Below, in pieces: positions 1 to 8,131 of a stretch of DNA of 54,950 bases. The number at the start of each line of letters is the position of its first letter. The stretch's first letter is position 1. This stretch comes from Aquabacterium sp. A7-Y (GTDB taxonomy: Bacteria > Pseudomonadota > Gammaproteobacteria > Burkholderiales > Burkholderiaceae_C): positions 1 to 54,950 of the forward strand of contig NZ_JAPFBW010000039.1 in NCBI RefSeq assembly GCF_026153205.1, in the 5' to 3' direction. The position numbers were made by a program, and so were the translations under genes. Under the pieces are notes generated by a model. It was not told where the DNA came from. It made no database searches and was given only the letters and a program-made list of their open reading frames with translations.

Positions 1-279
1 CACGAACCTGTCGCGTAGCGACAGGCAGCCAGCGCGCGGCGATGCGCAGCGAGTCGTGCGGGGTTCGGGGGCCCCGTGTGGGGCGGCGAGGAGCGCAGGG
101 CTTGGGAGGTTGCCCCGCCCGGAGGGCGGGGTCGGCGAGCACTGTCCGAGGTCCGTTTGAAGGGCGCGAAGCGCCCTTCAAAAAGGCCGAGTTGCGCAGC
201 CGCCTCCCAAGCCCGAGCACCGCAGCGGACCCTCCTCGCGCAGCGAGGAGGGCGCTCTGCTCGGGGTCGCCTTTCTTTG

Positions 280-311
280 CCTTCTTTCTTTGGCGAGGCA
301 AAGAAAGAAGG
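280..311. repeat. 13-bp inverted repeat, pyrimidine-rich arm
   Basis: CCTTCTTTCTTTG at 280-292 is the exact reverse complement of CAAAGAAAGAAGG at 299-311, with a 6-nt loop GCGAGG. The AT content of the arms stands out from the surrounding GC-rich DNA. I believe similar sequences are dispersed in several Burkholderiales genomes, but that is from memory and not testable here. There is no T-run on either side, so it is not an obvious intrinsic terminator. Confidence 0.6.
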
Positions 312-451
312 TGCGCTGCCGGGCGCACATCCCGGCATCGCCCCTCAGGGGCGCGCCCGCGTCAGCGGGCTTGTAGGAGCAAGGCAGCAGAAGCACCCCG
401 TCAGGCTCAACCTCACAAACCACAAACCACAACCCGCGAGCCATGCCCATG

Positions 452-476
452 AAAAAGGGGCTCCCATTGGAGCCCC
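452..476 (-). terminator. Intrinsic terminator of the PhoH-family gene
   Basis: GGGGCTCC (457-464) pairs perfectly with GGAGCCCC (469-476) around a 4-nt loop, and five A residues at 452-456 read as a T-tract on the minus strand. It lies 27 nt beyond the stop codon of the PIN-PhoH gene, the expected position for Rho-independent termination of that transcript. Confidence 0.85.
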
Positions 477-502
477 GTCCTGGGCGGGCGTCGCGCGCCC
501 CG

Positions 503-2152
503 TCAGAGCACCTGGCTCGCGAAGTCCGCCAGCCGCGAGCGTTCGCCGCGTGCGAGTGTCACGTGGCCGCTATGCGGCCAGCCCTTGAAGCGGTCCACCG
601 AGTAGGTGAGCCCCGAGCTGCCTTCCGTGAGGTAAGGCGTGTCGATCTGCGCCAGGTTGCCCAGGCAGATGATCTTGGTGCCGGGACCGGCGCGCGTGAT
701 CAGCGTCTTCATCTGCTTGGGCGTCAGGTTCTGGGCCTCGTCGATGATGACGTACTTGTTGAGGAAGGTGCGCCCGCGCATGAAGTTCAGGCTCTTGATC
801 TTGATCTTCGAGCGCACCAGCTCGTTCGTCGCCGCGCGGCCCCACTCGCCGGCGCTCGAGTCCGAGCGTGCCAGCACCTCCAGGTTGTCGTCGAGTGCGC
901 CCATCCACGGCGACATCTTTTCTTCCTCGGTGCCGGGCAGGTAGCCGATGTCCTCGCCGACCGGCACCGTGACCCGGGTCACGATGATCTCGCTGTAGCG
1001 GCGTTCGTCCAGCACCTGGCTCAGCCCGGCCGCCAGCGTCATCAAGGTCTTGCCGGTGCCGGCAGTGCCGGTGAGCGTGACGAAGTCGCACTCGGGATCC
1101 ATCAGCAGGTTGAGCGCGAAGTTCTGCTCGCGATTGCGCGCCACCACGCCCCAGACGGCGTTTTTCTGGTGCGTGTACTCCTTGAGCGTGCGCAGCACCG
1201 CGGTCTTGCCGGTGATCTCGGTGACCTTGGCATACAGCGGCACGACGCCGGCCGCCTCGAGGTAGACGAACTGGTTGATCATCAGCGAGGGCACCAGAGG
1301 CCCGCTGATGCGGTAGTAGGTGAGTCCGCCCTGCTGCCAGCTCTCCATCGTCTTGCCGTGCCGCTCCCAGAAGTCGGCGGGCAGCGCGAGGGCGCCGGTG
1401 TAGAGCAGGTCGACGTCGTCGATGGTCTTGTCGTTGTAGTAGTCCTCGGCGGGCAGCCCCAAGGCGCGCGCCTTGATGCGCATGTTGATGTCCTTGGACA
1501 CCAGCACGACATCGCGCTGCGGGAACTGCTGGCGCAGCGACTGCACGACTCCCAGGATCTGGTTGTCGGCCTTGCCCTGCGGCAGGCCCTCGGGCAGCTG
1601 CACATTGAGCAGCTGGGTCTGGAAAAACAGGCTGCCGCCGGCGTCCTTGTGGCCGCTCTTGGACAGCGGGATGCCGTCGGGCATCGCACCGGTACTGCCG
1701 GCCACGAGGCCGTCAAGTTCGCGGCTCACCTGGCGGGCGTTGCGAGCCACCTCGGACATGCCGCGCTTGTGACTGTCCAGTTCCTCCAACGTCACCATCG
1801 GCAGGTAGACGTCGTGCTCGTCGAAGCGGAACAGCGACATCGGGTCGTGCATCAGCACATTGGTATCGAGCACGAAAAGTCGGGGCGGCCCCTCGGCCCG
1901 TGGGCGTTTCACCGCACGCGGCTGGGGCGTCGGCTCGGCGGTCTCGGCCCTGGCCCGGACGGCGGCGCGTGCGGGCGGTTTGCTGGCTTCGACCGGAGCG
2001 GTCTTGTCGGCCGGGTCGAAGAGATCGAGCACCGGCGGCGAGGTCGGCTCCGTCTTGGAGGAGCGTTTGGTCGGCCGGGGCGCCGCCTGGGCGTCGAGGT
2101 CAGCGAGCGTAAGAACGGTGGCTTTCTTGGCGGGCGGTTTCGGCAGTGGCAT
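503..2152 (-). CDS. PIN domain-PhoH family ATPase
   Basis: A 549-residue protein of the PIN-PhoH type (PhoH2-like). Such proteins are thought to couple a PIN ribonuclease domain to an RNA helicase-like PhoH ATPase in the cytoplasm. After a disordered Pro/Ala/Lys-rich leader (1-90), the PIN domain starts with VLDTNVLMHD, whose first Asp (96) is a predicted metal ligand. The ATPase has Walker A GTAGTGKT at 362-369 and Walker B YVIIDEAQ near 467. It lies downstream of bcp, but a terminator separates the two (2185-2218), and its own terminator is at 452-476. The family assignment is firm; the physiological target is unknown. Confidence 0.93.
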   Translation of the reverse strand: MPLPKPPAKKATVLTLADLDAQAAPRPTKRSSKTEPTSPPVLDLFDPADKTAPVEASKPPARAAVRARAETAEPTPQPRAVKRPRAEGPPRLFVLDTNVLMHDPMSLFRFDEHDVYLPMVTLEELDSHKRGMSEVARNARQVSRELDGLVAGSTGAMPDGIPLSKSGHKDAGGSLFFQTQLLNVQLPEGLPQGKADNQILGVVQSLRQQFPQRDVVLVSKDINMRIKARALGLPAEDYYNDKTIDDVDLLYTGALALPADFWERHGKTMESWQQGGLTYYRISGPLVPSLMINQFVYLEAAGVVPLYAKVTEITGKTAVLRTLKEYTHQKNAVWGVVARNREQNFALNLLMDPECDFVTLTGTAGTGKTLMTLAAGLSQVLDERRYSEIIVTRVTVPVGEDIGYLPGTEEEKMSPWMGALDDNLEVLARSDSSAGEWGRAATNELVRSKIKIKSLNFMRGRTFLNKYVIIDEAQNLTPKQMKTLITRAGPGTKIICLGNLAQIDTPYLTEGSSGLTYSVDRFKGWPHSGHVTLARGERSRLADFASQVL

Positions 2153-2184
2153 CGTGTGGCGACAAAAAAGTCAGGCTGCGAAAA

Positions 2185-2218
2185 CAAAAAAAGCCGTACA
2201 CAAGTCGCGTACGGCTTT
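2185..2218 (-). terminator. Intrinsic terminator between bcp and the PhoH-family gene
   Basis: AAAGCCGTAC (2190-2199) pairs with GTACGGCTTT (2209-2218) around a 9-nt loop. On the minus strand the stem is followed by a T-rich tract (plus-strand A-run 2181-2192). It stops or attenuates transcription from bcp only about 30 nt before the start codon of the PhoH-family gene, so that gene either has a very compact promoter or depends on read-through. Confidence 0.8.
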
Positions 2219-2295
2219 CGGTGATGCAGGAGATCCAACTCAACAGCATGGATCCATTATGCACAACTCGCAGGGCGGGGCAATGCCGGGCCGGC

Positions 2296-2323
2296 GACGC
2301 CAAGGCGCGAAGCGCCTGGCGTC
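2296..2323 (-). repeat. Hairpin directly after the bcp stop codon
   Basis: Arms GACGCCA-A-GGCGC (2296-2308) and GCGCC-TGGCGTC (2312-2323) pair with a single bulged A around the triloop GAA. The centre GGCGC-GAA-GCGCC matches the CGC-GNA-GCG core of hairpins at the left end of the window. It abuts the bcp stop (2324-2326) and lacks a T-tract, so it may protect the mRNA 3' end rather than terminate. Confidence 0.55.
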
Positions 2324-2800
2324 TCAAGCCGTCTTCTTGAGCGCCTTGACGGCCTTCAGGACCTCGTCGACGTGGCCCGCGACCTTGATGCCGCGCCATT
2401 CGTGGCGCAGCACACCATCAGCGTCGATCACGAAGGTGCTGCGCTCGATGCCCTTGACCTTCTTGCCGTACATGATCTTGTTTTTGACGACGCCGAACAT
2501 GTGGCACATCTTTTCTTCGGTGTCGGCGATCAGCTCGAAGGGCAGCTCCAGGCTCTGCTTGAACTTGTCGTGCGAAGCCATGTTGTCGCGCGAAACACCG
2601 AAGAGGACTGCGCCAGCCTTCACGAAGTCTTTGTGCTTGTCGCGAAATTGCATCGCCTCGGTGGTGCAGCCTGGGGTATTGTCTTTAGGATAGAAATACA
2701 GGACGACGGTTTGCCCCGCAAATGCCGCAGGCGTGTACTTCACGCCACCGGTGGCGAGCGCTTCAAATTCCGGGAGGGGTTTATTGAGGGCTGGCGTCAT
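2324..2800 (-). CDS. bcp: Peroxiredoxin, Bcp/PrxQ type
   Basis: A 158-residue thioredoxin-dependent thiol peroxidase that reduces hydrogen peroxide and organic hydroperoxides in the cytoplasm. The peroxidatic cysteine is C45 in the motif PGCTTEA, preceded by FYPKDNT as is usual for the family. The position of the resolving cysteine of E. coli Bcp (five residues later) is Met here. The only other visible candidate is C99 (EEKMCHM), so the resolving mechanism may differ. A perfect TATAAT lies upstream on the minus strand at 2844-2849. The next gene downstream is the PIN-PhoH ATPase, beyond a terminator. Confidence 0.95.
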   Translation of the reverse strand: MTPALNKPLPEFEALATGGVKYTPAAFAGQTVVLYFYPKDNTPGCTTEAMQFRDKHKDFVKAGAVLFGVSRDNMASHDKFKQSLELPFELIADTEEKMCHMFGVVKNKIMYGKKVKGIERSTFVIDADGVLRHEWRGIKVAGHVDEVLKAVKALKKTA

Positions 2801-2843
2801 GTAGATTTTTTGGAGGGTTGCGCCGGGTCAGGCGTAGCCCGAG

Positions 2844-2849
2844 ATTATA
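2844..2849 (-). promoter_or_regulatory. -10 box of the bcp promoter
   Basis: A perfect TATAAT on the minus strand lies 44 nt before the bcp start codon, in otherwise GC-rich DNA. No good -35 hexamer is seen at 16-18 nt spacing, so this is a partial sigma70 promoter call. Confidence 0.45.
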
Positions 2850-2931
2850 CGGCTTCTCGCTTGTCCCTCGGACCCTCGGGCACGCCGCCGCATGCACAGA
2901 ACGCGCGAGTGAGGGGGGCGGCCCGCGATCC

Positions 2932-3312
2932 TCAGCCGAGGGGCTTGACGAGCAGCGCGGCGACCACCGAGCGGCCTTCCGAGATCAATACGTTGTAGGT
3001 GCGGCAGGCCGCCGCGGTGTCCATCGTTTCCATGCCGACGCCTCGCTCCACCAGCGGCCGCAAGGCCTCGGGCCGCGGGAAGCGCAGCCGCGGCCCGCTG
3101 CCGAACAGCACCACTTCCGGCGACAACGCAGCCACCTGTTCGAAATGTTCTGCCTGCAGTTCCTGTGCTTCGCGACCGTCCCACTCGACCACCTCGCCCG
3201 CGTGCGGGACGATGATGCTGCGGGTGTAGAGTCGGCCGTTGACCGTCACGCCTTCCGGCCCGTGAGCGCCGATGACGTTGGCGGAGTCGATACGGTCGGG
3301 TTGTAGCTTCAC
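2932..3312 (-). CDS. Mth938-like domain protein (DUF498)
   Basis: A 126-residue member of the Mth938/DUF498 family, small cytoplasmic proteins of unknown biochemical role. Typical segments are VNGRLYTRSIIVP, the VLFGSGPRLRFP core and the VGMETMDTAAACRTYNVL block near the C-terminus. GTG at 3312 is chosen as start because GGAG lies 7 nt upstream. A longer GTG start at 3354 is open but lacks a ribosome binding site. It is divergent from alaA, and a minus-strand TATAAT lies at 3393-3398. Confidence 0.85.
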   Translation of the reverse strand: MKLQPDRIDSANVIGAHGPEGVTVNGRLYTRSIIVPHAGEVVEWDGREAQELQAEHFEQVAALSPEVVLFGSGPRLRFPRPEALRPLVERGVGMETMDTAAACRTYNVLISEGRSVVAALLVKPLG

Positions 3313-3392
3313 GGCGGCGCTCCGGTCGGGGACGGGGGGATGCCGGCACAACACAGGAAAAGCCGCGCGGCCGGCAGGGTGGCTGTGGTTAA

Positions 3393-3398
3393 ATTATA
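3393..3398 (-). promoter_or_regulatory. -10 box upstream of the Mth938-like gene
   Basis: A perfect TATAAT on the minus strand lies 80 nt upstream of the chosen GTG start in the divergent gap with alaA. The -35 region (around 3416-3421) matches poorly, so confidence is limited. Confidence 0.4.
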
Positions 3399-3494
3399 GG
3401 TTTTGCGCTGCAGCATTTGCTTCAGCTCCGCGTTTCAACGCGGGTTCGCGAGCCCGCTGCCGTATCCGCTTCCAACCGTCCCCGGAGGTCTTTC

Positions 3495-4721
3495 GTGAAA
3501 CCCGTCTCCAAGTCCGCCAAGCTGGCCAATGTCTGCTACGACATCCGTGGCCCGGTGCTGGAGAAAGCCCGGGCGATGGAAGAGGAGGGCCACAAGATCA
3601 TCAAGCTGAACATCGGCAATCTGGCCGTGTTCGGCCTGGAGCCGCCGGACGAGATCGTGCAGGACATGATCCGCAACATGCCCCACACGGCCGGCTACAC
3701 CGATTCCAAGGGTTTGTTCGCGCCGCGCAAGGCCGTGGTGCACTACTGCCAGGAAAAAGGCGTGCGCGGCGTCACGGTGGACGACGTCTACCTTGGCAAC
3801 GGTGCCTCCGAACTGATCGGCATGTCGCTGAACGCGCTGCTCAACAACGGCGACGAGGTGCTGATTCCGGCGCCCGACTACCCGCTCTACACCGCGGTGG
3901 TGGCGCTGTCGGGCGGCACGCCGGTGCACTACGTCTGCGACGAGCAGTCGGGCTGGTTGCCCGACATCGACGACATCAAGCGCAGGATCACGCCCAACAC
4001 CAAGGCCATCGTCGTCATCAATCCGAACAACCCGACCGGCGCGCTTTACCCCGAAGCGCTGCTGCTGGAACTGCTCGAGGTGGCACGCCAGCACCAGCTG
4101 ATCGTGTTCGCCGACGAGATCTACGACAAGACGCTGTACGACGGTGAGACCCACACCAGCATCGCCTCGCTGGCCGATGACGTGCTCTGCGTGACCTTCA
4201 ATGGCCTGTCGAAGAACTACCGTTCCTGCGGCTACCGCGCCGGCTGGATGGTGGTCTCGGGCGAGAAGAAACACGCGCGCGACTACATCGAGGGCCTCAA
4301 CATGCTGGCCTCGATGCGCCTGTGCGCCAACACGCCGGGGCAGCTCGCGATCCAGACGGCATTGGGTGGCTACCAGAGCATCAAGGACCTGGTGATGCCC
4401 GGCGGACGCCTGGCGCGCCAGCGCGATCTGGCCTACCAGCTGCTGACCGCGATTCCGGGCGTCAGCTGCGTCAAGCCGAAGGCAGCGCTCTACATGTTCC
4501 CGCGCCTGGACCCCAAGCTCTACCCGATCGCCGACGACCAGCAGTTCGCCTACGAACTGCTGGCCGAGGAGAAGGTGCTGATCGTGCAAGGCACCGGCTT
4601 CAACTGGTCGCAGCCCGATCACTTCCGGCTCGTGTTCCTGCCGAATTCGGACGACCTGAGCGATGCGATCGGCCGCATCGCGCGCTTCCTCGAGCACTAT
4701 CGCAAGCGCCACTCCTACTGA
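3495..4721 (+). CDS. alaA: Pyridoxal-phosphate alanine aminotransferase
   Basis: A 408-residue class I/II aminotransferase, close in length to E. coli AlaA (405). It should interconvert pyruvate/glutamate and alanine/2-oxoglutarate. The PLP lysine lies in GLSKNYRSCGYRAGW, and the NPNNPTGALY and FADEIYDKTLYDG blocks of the family are intact. GTG at 3495 is preferred over the ATG at 3417 because GGAGG sits 6 nt upstream and homology begins there. It opens the plus-strand block alaA-hom-thrC, all amino-acid metabolism genes with short gaps. Confidence 0.93.
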   Translation: MKPVSKSAKLANVCYDIRGPVLEKARAMEEEGHKIIKLNIGNLAVFGLEPPDEIVQDMIRNMPHTAGYTDSKGLFAPRKAVVHYCQEKGVRGVTVDDVYLGNGASELIGMSLNALLNNGDEVLIPAPDYPLYTAVVALSGGTPVHYVCDEQSGWLPDIDDIKRRITPNTKAIVVINPNNPTGALYPEALLLELLEVARQHQLIVFADEIYDKTLYDGETHTSIASLADDVLCVTFNGLSKNYRSCGYRAGWMVVSGEKKHARDYIEGLNMLASMRLCANTPGQLAIQTALGGYQSIKDLVMPGGRLARQRDLAYQLLTAIPGVSCVKPKAALYMFPRLDPKLYPIADDQQFAYELLAEEKVLIVQGTGFNWSQPDHFRLVFLPNSDDLSDAIGRIARFLEHYRKRHSY

Positions 4722-4779
4722 CCCTGATTCCCTCCGACCCGATCCGACCGATCCGTCGATCCTCTACCTCCGAACAGCT

Positions 4780-6102
4780 ATGAATCCCATCCGCATCGGT
4801 TTGCTGGGCGCCGGCGTCGTCGCCAGCGGTGTCGCCAAGGTCCTGGAGCGCAACCAGGCCGAGATCCGGCGTCGCGCCGGGCGCGGCATCGAGATCGCCC
4901 GCGTCGCGGCGCGTTCGCCCGAGAAGGCGCGCGCCGCGCTCGGGCCCGCCGTCGAGATCGGCAGCGATTTCGACGCCGTCGTGACCGATCCCGGCATCGA
5001 CATCGTGGTCGAACTGATCGGTGGTACCACACGCGCCAAGGAACTGGTGCTCAAGGCCATTGCCTCGGGCATGCACGTGGTCACCGCCAACAAGGCGCTG
5101 CTGGCCGTGCATGGCACCGAGATCTTCGCGCAAGCCAGCCACCACGGTGTCATGGTCGCCTTCGAGGCGGCGGTGGCCGGCGGCGTGCCCATCATCAAGG
5201 CGCTGCGCGAGGGCCTCACCGCCAACCGCATCCAGTGGATCGCCGGCATCATCAACGGCACCACCAACTTCATCCTCAGCGAGATGCGCTCCAAGGGCCT
5301 GGACTTCGATGTCGTGCTCAAGGAAGCGCAGCGTCTCGGTTATGCCGAGGCCGACCCGACCTTCGACGTCGAAGGCGTGGACGCGGCCCACAAGGCGACC
5401 ATCATGAGCGCGATCGCCTTCGGCATCCCGGTGCAGTTCGACCAGGCCTATGTCGAGGGCATCACGAAGCTGCAGGCCGCCGACATCACCTATGCCGAGC
5501 AGCTCGGCTACCGCCTCAAGCTTCTGGGCATCACCAAGCGCCGCGACGACATCGCGGGCGGCGGCATCGAGCTGCGCGTGCACCCGACCCTGGTGCCGGC
5601 CAAGCGCCTGATCGCCAATGTCGAGGGCCCGATGAACGCGGTGGTCGTCAACGGCGACGCGGTCGGCGCGACGCTCTACTACGGCAAGGGCGCCGGCTCC
5701 GAGCCGACCGCCTCGGCGGTGGTGGCCGACCTGGTCGATGTGACCCGCCTGCACACCGCCGACCCCTACCACCGGGTGCCCCATCTGGCCTTCCAGCCCG
5801 ACATGCTGGACAGCACGCCCATCCTGCCGATCGAGCAGGTGGTGACCTCCTTCTACCTGCGCCTGCGCGTGGCCGACCAGACCGGCGTGCTCGCGCGCAT
5901 CACCGGCATCCTGGCGGAGCACGGCATCTCGATCGACGCGGTGCTGCAGCGTGAGGCCGGCGACAACGAGAACCAGACCGACCTGATCATCCTGACGCAC
6001 GAGACCGAGGAAGGCCGCATGAACACCGCGATCGGCCAGATGCAGAGCCTGCCCACGGTGCTGCAGCCCATCGTGCGCATCCGCAAGGAAGAGCTGAACT
6101 GA
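4780..6102 (+). CDS. hom: Homoserine dehydrogenase
   Basis: A 440-residue enzyme that reduces L-aspartate 4-semialdehyde to L-homoserine with NAD(P)H, a branch-point step to threonine and methionine. The N-terminus has the Rossmann motif GLLGAGVV. The catalytic core contains GGTT, TANKALLA and GIINGTTNFIL, and the C-terminal ACT domain (from about residue 350, SFYLRLRVADQTGVLA) implies allosteric control, probably by threonine. ATG 4780 begins the Rossmann fold; earlier in-frame ATGs only add a non-homologous leader. It is 58 nt after alaA and 22 nt before thrC. Confidence 0.96.
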   Translation: MNPIRIGLLGAGVVASGVAKVLERNQAEIRRRAGRGIEIARVAARSPEKARAALGPAVEIGSDFDAVVTDPGIDIVVELIGGTTRAKELVLKAIASGMHVVTANKALLAVHGTEIFAQASHHGVMVAFEAAVAGGVPIIKALREGLTANRIQWIAGIINGTTNFILSEMRSKGLDFDVVLKEAQRLGYAEADPTFDVEGVDAAHKATIMSAIAFGIPVQFDQAYVEGITKLQAADITYAEQLGYRLKLLGITKRRDDIAGGGIELRVHPTLVPAKRLIANVEGPMNAVVVNGDAVGATLYYGKGAGSEPTASAVVADLVDVTRLHTADPYHRVPHLAFQPDMLDSTPILPIEQVVTSFYLRLRVADQTGVLARITGILAEHGISIDAVLQREAGDNENQTDLIILTHETEEGRMNTAIGQMQSLPTVLQPIVRIRKEELN

Positions 6103-6124
6103 CGAACCCGGGCCGGAGACCGAC

Positions 6125-7531
6125 TTGAAGTACATCAGCACGCGCGCCGACAAGACCGAGCGCGGTTTTTCCGAGATCCTCCTGGAGGGCCTGGCGCCCG
6201 ACGGCGGCCTCTACCTGCCCAGCCACTATCCCAGGGTGGACGCGCAGACGCTGCAGCGCTGGCGCGGCCTTTCCTATGCGGAGCTGGCCTTCGAGGTGCT
6301 GTCGCTCTACATCGACGACATCCCGGCCGGCGACCTGCGCGACATCGTCTCGCGTACCTACACCGAGCAGGTGTTCGGCAGCCGCGAGATCACGCCGCTG
6401 AAACCGCTGGACGGCGGCATCCGGCTGCAGGCCCTGTCCAACGGCCCGACGCTGGCTTTCAAGGACATGGCGATGCAGCTGCTGGGCAACCTGTTCGAGT
6501 ACGAGCTGAAGCGCCGCGGCGATCAGCTCAACATCCTCGGCGCCACCAGCGGCGACACCGGCAGCGCGGCCGAGTACGCGATGCGCGGCAAGCAGGGCGT
6601 GCGGGTTTTCATGCTGTCGCCGCATGGCCGCATGAGCCCCTTCCAGCAGGCCCAGATGTTCAGCCTGCAGGACGAGAACATCCACAACCTGGCGGTCGAA
6701 GGCGTGTTCGACGATTGCCAGGACATCGTCAAGGCGGTTTCCAACGACCTCGAGTTCAAGCGCCGCTACAAGATTGGCACCGTCAACTCGATCAACTGGG
6801 CCCGCCTGGTGGCCCAGGTCGTCTACTACTTCGCCGGCTACTTCCAGGCCACCCGCTGCAACGACGAACCGGTCAGTTTCGCGGTGCCCTCGGGCAACTT
6901 CGGCAACATCTGCGCCGGCCACGTCGCGCGCATGATGGGCCTGCCGATCCGCCGCCTGGTGCTGGCCACCAACGAGAACGACGTGCTGGACGAGTTTTTC
7001 CGCACCGGCACCTACCGGGTGCGCAAGAGCGCCGAGACCTACGAGACCTCCAGCCCCTCGATGGACATCTCCAAGGCCTCGAACTTCGAGCGTTTCGTGT
7101 TCGACCTGCTGGGCCGCGACGGTGACCGCACCCGCAGCCTGTTCAAGCAGGAGGTCGAGCTGCACGGCTCCTTCCAGCTCGCGCCCCACGAGTTCGCCAA
7201 AGTGGCCGAGTACGGCTTCGTCTCCGGCCGCAGCACCCATGCCGACCGCCTCGCCACGATCCGCGACACCTGGGAGCGGCATGGCGTGATGATCGACACC
7301 CACACCGCCGACGGCCTGAAGGTCGCACGCGAGCACCGCGACGCCAGCGAGCCCATGCTGGTGCTGGAGACCGCGCTGCCGGTCAAGTTTGCCGCCACCA
7401 TCCGCGAGGCCCTCGGGCGCGATCCCGAGCGGCCCGCAGCGCTCGAAGGCATCGAGGCGCTGCCCAAGCGTTTCACCGTCGTGCCGCCCGACGCCCAGGC
7501 CGTCAAGGACTACGTCGCGCGCCACTGCTGA
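6125..7531 (+). CDS. thrC: Threonine synthase
   Basis: A 468-residue PLP enzyme that converts O-phospho-L-homoserine to L-threonine and phosphate. The PLP lysine is in TLAFKDMAMQLLG, and GATSGDTGSAAEYA provides the phosphate-binding loop. The length suits the long proteobacterial/yeast-type ThrC. The start is a TTG with CCGGAGACC just upstream; no ATG would keep the N-terminal MKYISTRAD block. It follows hom with a 22-nt gap, so the two are probably co-transcribed. mobB follows after 15 nt. Confidence 0.96.
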   Translation: MKYISTRADKTERGFSEILLEGLAPDGGLYLPSHYPRVDAQTLQRWRGLSYAELAFEVLSLYIDDIPAGDLRDIVSRTYTEQVFGSREITPLKPLDGGIRLQALSNGPTLAFKDMAMQLLGNLFEYELKRRGDQLNILGATSGDTGSAAEYAMRGKQGVRVFMLSPHGRMSPFQQAQMFSLQDENIHNLAVEGVFDDCQDIVKAVSNDLEFKRRYKIGTVNSINWARLVAQVVYYFAGYFQATRCNDEPVSFAVPSGNFGNICAGHVARMMGLPIRRLVLATNENDVLDEFFRTGTYRVRKSAETYETSSPSMDISKASNFERFVFDLLGRDGDRTRSLFKQEVELHGSFQLAPHEFAKVAEYGFVSGRSTHADRLATIRDTWERHGVMIDTHTADGLKVAREHRDASEPMLVLETALPVKFAATIREALGRDPERPAALEGIEALPKRFTVVPPDAQAVKDYVARHC

Positions 7532-7546
7532 GCTGCCGGCAGCGCG

Positions 7547-8131
7547 ATGAAAGTGCTCGGCTTCTGCGGCTACAGCGGTGCCGGCAAGACCACCTTGCTG
7601 GAGCAGCTGATCCCGCGCCTGCGTGCCGCGGGCGCGCGGGTGTCGGTGGTCAAGCACGCCCACCACCGCTTCGACATCGACCAACCCGGCAAGGACTCCT
7701 GGCGGCACCGCCAGGCCGGCGCCTTCGAGGTCGTGATCGCTTCGGACCGCCGGCTCGCCAAGATCCGCGAGTACGAGGTCGAGGCCGAGCCCACGGTGCA
7801 CCAGCTGATCGCCGAGCTGAGCGCCTGCGACTGGGTGCTGGTGGAGGGTTTCAAGCGCTCGGCCCTGCCTCGCATCGAGGTCTGGCGCGCCAGCACCGGG
7901 CACCCGGCCCTCCACCCGGAGGATCCTTGGGTGGTGGCGGTCGCCACCGATGACCGGGCAGCCCTGCCGCAGCCGACGGCGTTGCCGGTGTTGGATCTGA
8001 ATGACCCCGACGCCGTGGTCGCGCATCTGCTGCAGAATGCTGCTCGATATGAGTACCGCCCCCCGCCCGACGATGCTGAGCCTGGACGAGGCCCTGGCCC
8101 GGCTGCTCGCCCCCCTGAAACCGGTCGCTGA
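7547..8131 (+). CDS. mobB: Molybdopterin-guanine dinucleotide biosynthesis protein MobB
   Basis: A 194-residue P-loop GTP-binding adapter that assists MobA in making the guanine dinucleotide form of molybdenum cofactor. Walker A is GYSGAGKTT near the N-terminus; the VVKHAHHRFDIDQPGKDSWRH block and DWVLVEGFK are family hallmarks. The C-terminal tail is Pro/Arg-rich and overlaps the start of moeA by 83 nt in another frame, so translation of the two is likely coupled. It heads the Mo-cofactor genes mobB-moeA-moaD-moaE. Confidence 0.92.
   Translation: MKVLGFCGYSGAGKTTLLEQLIPRLRAAGARVSVVKHAHHRFDIDQPGKDSWRHRQAGAFEVVIASDRRLAKIREYEVEAEPTVHQLIAELSACDWVLVEGFKRSALPRIEVWRASTGHPALHPEDPWVVAVATDDRAALPQPTALPVLDLNDPDAVVAHLLQNAARYEYRPPPDDAEPGRGPGPAARPPETGR

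Larger units (their letters stand above)
1..502. other. Non-coding region rich in perfect hairpins
   Basis: No credible gene is seen here; the open frames are low-complexity Arg/Pro/Ala-rich translations of GC-rich DNA. The stretch holds several perfect inverted repeats: 8-26, 157-181, 231-251, 280-311 and 355-370, then the terminator of the downstream minus-strand gene at 452-476. The first and third hairpins and the core of the second share the centre CGC-GNA-GCG with different outer arms. The 280-311 element has a 13-bp pyrimidine-rich arm. Such clustered hairpins are typical of intergenic repeats in Burkholderiales, but copy number elsewhere cannot be judged from one window. Confidence 0.7.

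Noticed and set aside
42..588. Overlapping long frames at the left end
   Set aside because: They consist of Arg/Pro/Ala/Ser-rich low-complexity sequence over hairpin DNA, with no ribosome binding site or family resemblance.
443..2224. 593-codon plus-strand frame opposite the PIN-PhoH gene
   Set aside because: It is an antisense shadow of a clear PhoH-family protein, rich in His, Arg and Gln as usual for such shadows in GC-rich DNA.
3312..3354. Longer GTG start for the Mth938-like gene
   Set aside because: It adds 14 residues without family match and has no ribosome binding site, unlike GTG 3312.
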